Shown here: positions 63,901-64,000 of the stretch, piece by piece | Numbering within the stretch: position 1 is the first letter of the stretch | Layout of the letters: each line of letters starts with the position of its first letter | Assembly: GCA_023388995.1 (NCBI GenBank) | Contig: JAEWFD010000013.1 | Location: forward strand, 1-64,000 | Length of the DNA stretch: 64,000 bases | Origin: Bacillota bacterium | Lineage (GTDB): Bacteria; Bacillota_I; Bacilli_A; Erysipelotrichales; Erysipelotrichaceae | Direction of reading: 5' to 3' | Notes under the pieces: generated by a model | Told to the model about the DNA's origin: nothing | Database searches by the model: none | The model's input: the letters and a program-made list of their open reading frames with translations, nothing else | Translations under genes and position numbers: made by a program

Positions 63901-64000
63901 ATAACTGGTATTCTTGGATTACTCCGCAGGCAATTCTTCTCCCTGAAAAGCCAGCAGGCTGTGTTGAATAATCATCCGGACTGGCATGCACCATGATCGC
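63899..64000 (-). CDS. sodC: Cu/Zn superoxide dismutase, C-terminal fragment (cut by window edge)
   Basis: The last 33 residues before the stop at 63899 are seen on the minus strand. MVHASPDD matches the Cu-ligand His and following Asp pair, and SGRRIACGVI matches the conserved Arg and terminal block of Cu/Zn SODs. The rest of the gene, including any signal peptide, lies outside the window. The short tail QEYQL follows. Confidence 0.75.
   Translation of the reverse strand, partial: AIMVHASPDDYSTQPAGFSGRRIACGVIQEYQL

Noticed and set aside
1..64000. CRISPR arrays, insertion sequences, prophage or riboswitches
   Set aside because: Reading through, I saw no regular direct-repeat array, no transposase motif, no phage structural genes and no riboswitch or T-box core I could support.

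Overview
The window looks like the chromosome of an anaerobic, endospore-forming, low-to-moderate G+C Firmicute, most likely of the Erysipelotrichia (Bacilli-related) type; that placement is inference. Supporting signs are spmA, spmB, spoVIF, spoIVA and spoIIM, strong AGGAGG-type ribosome binding sites, Bacillus-like gene order (cmk-der-gpsA-spoIVA-hup; spoIIM-xerD-deoB), and fermentative amino-acid enzymes with ferredoxin-linked and B12-linked chemistry. No phage, intact insertion sequence or CRISPR array was seen.

Layout. 1-8.5 kb: spore maturation, RNA modification, cell wall and core GTPase/metabolic genes. 8.5-16.5 kb: a P-type Ca2+ ATPase with an unusual leader, the spore coat genes spoVIF/spoIVA, an aminopeptidase, HU, a membrane metalloprotease and dapB. 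16.5-20.5 kb: an accessory stretch with two envelope proteins carrying Ig-like domains, a WG-repeat lipoprotein and about 600 bp of AT-rich DNA with no convincing gene. 20.5-25.4 kb: deoB, xerD, spoIIM, dinB and an HD hydrolase. 25.5-29.8 kb: an operon joining a leucine/valine dehydrogenase to a four-subunit 2-oxoacid:ferredoxin oxidoreductase. 30-34 kb: a patatin lipase and TldD/TldE. 34.2-37.1 kb: a two-subunit fumarase/mesaconase-type hydratase and aspartase. 37-39 kb: an AraC regulator, a PUA-like protein and a broken DUF6157 gene. 39-43.6 kb: the B12-dependent glutamate mutase/methylaspartase operon. 44-49 kb: an MFS transporter, a PHP phosphoesterase, a decayed region, tRNA-Ser(GGA) and a subtilisin-like lipoprotein. 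49-55.6 kb: pyrG, proC, galactose genes and an Lrp/aminotransferase pair. 55.7-60.2 kb: a partial legionaminic-acid-type nucleotide-sugar cassette. 60.2-64 kb: fba, an alpha/beta hydrolase lacking its nucleophile serine, a phosphodiesterase, a flavodoxin/HxlR divergent pair, and the end of a Cu/Zn superoxide dismutase gene.

How it works together. Three amino-acid catabolic modules are present. Branched-chain amino acids can go to 2-oxoacids and acyl-CoA with reduced ferredoxin. Aspartate can go to fumarate and malate. Glutamate can go to 3-methylaspartate and mesaconate, and the hydratase could then make citramalate. CcpA cre-like palindromes lie upstream of the first and third modules, which suggests these fermentations are under carbon catabolite control.

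Most noteworthy: the alpha/beta hydrolase with a Ser-to-Gly change at its nucleophile, the incomplete sugar cassette, the small overlapping ORF and perfect palindrome ahead of the Ca2+ ATPase, the HxlR gene with no normal start codon, and two or more pseudogenes. I did not find a clearly new defence or mobile system.
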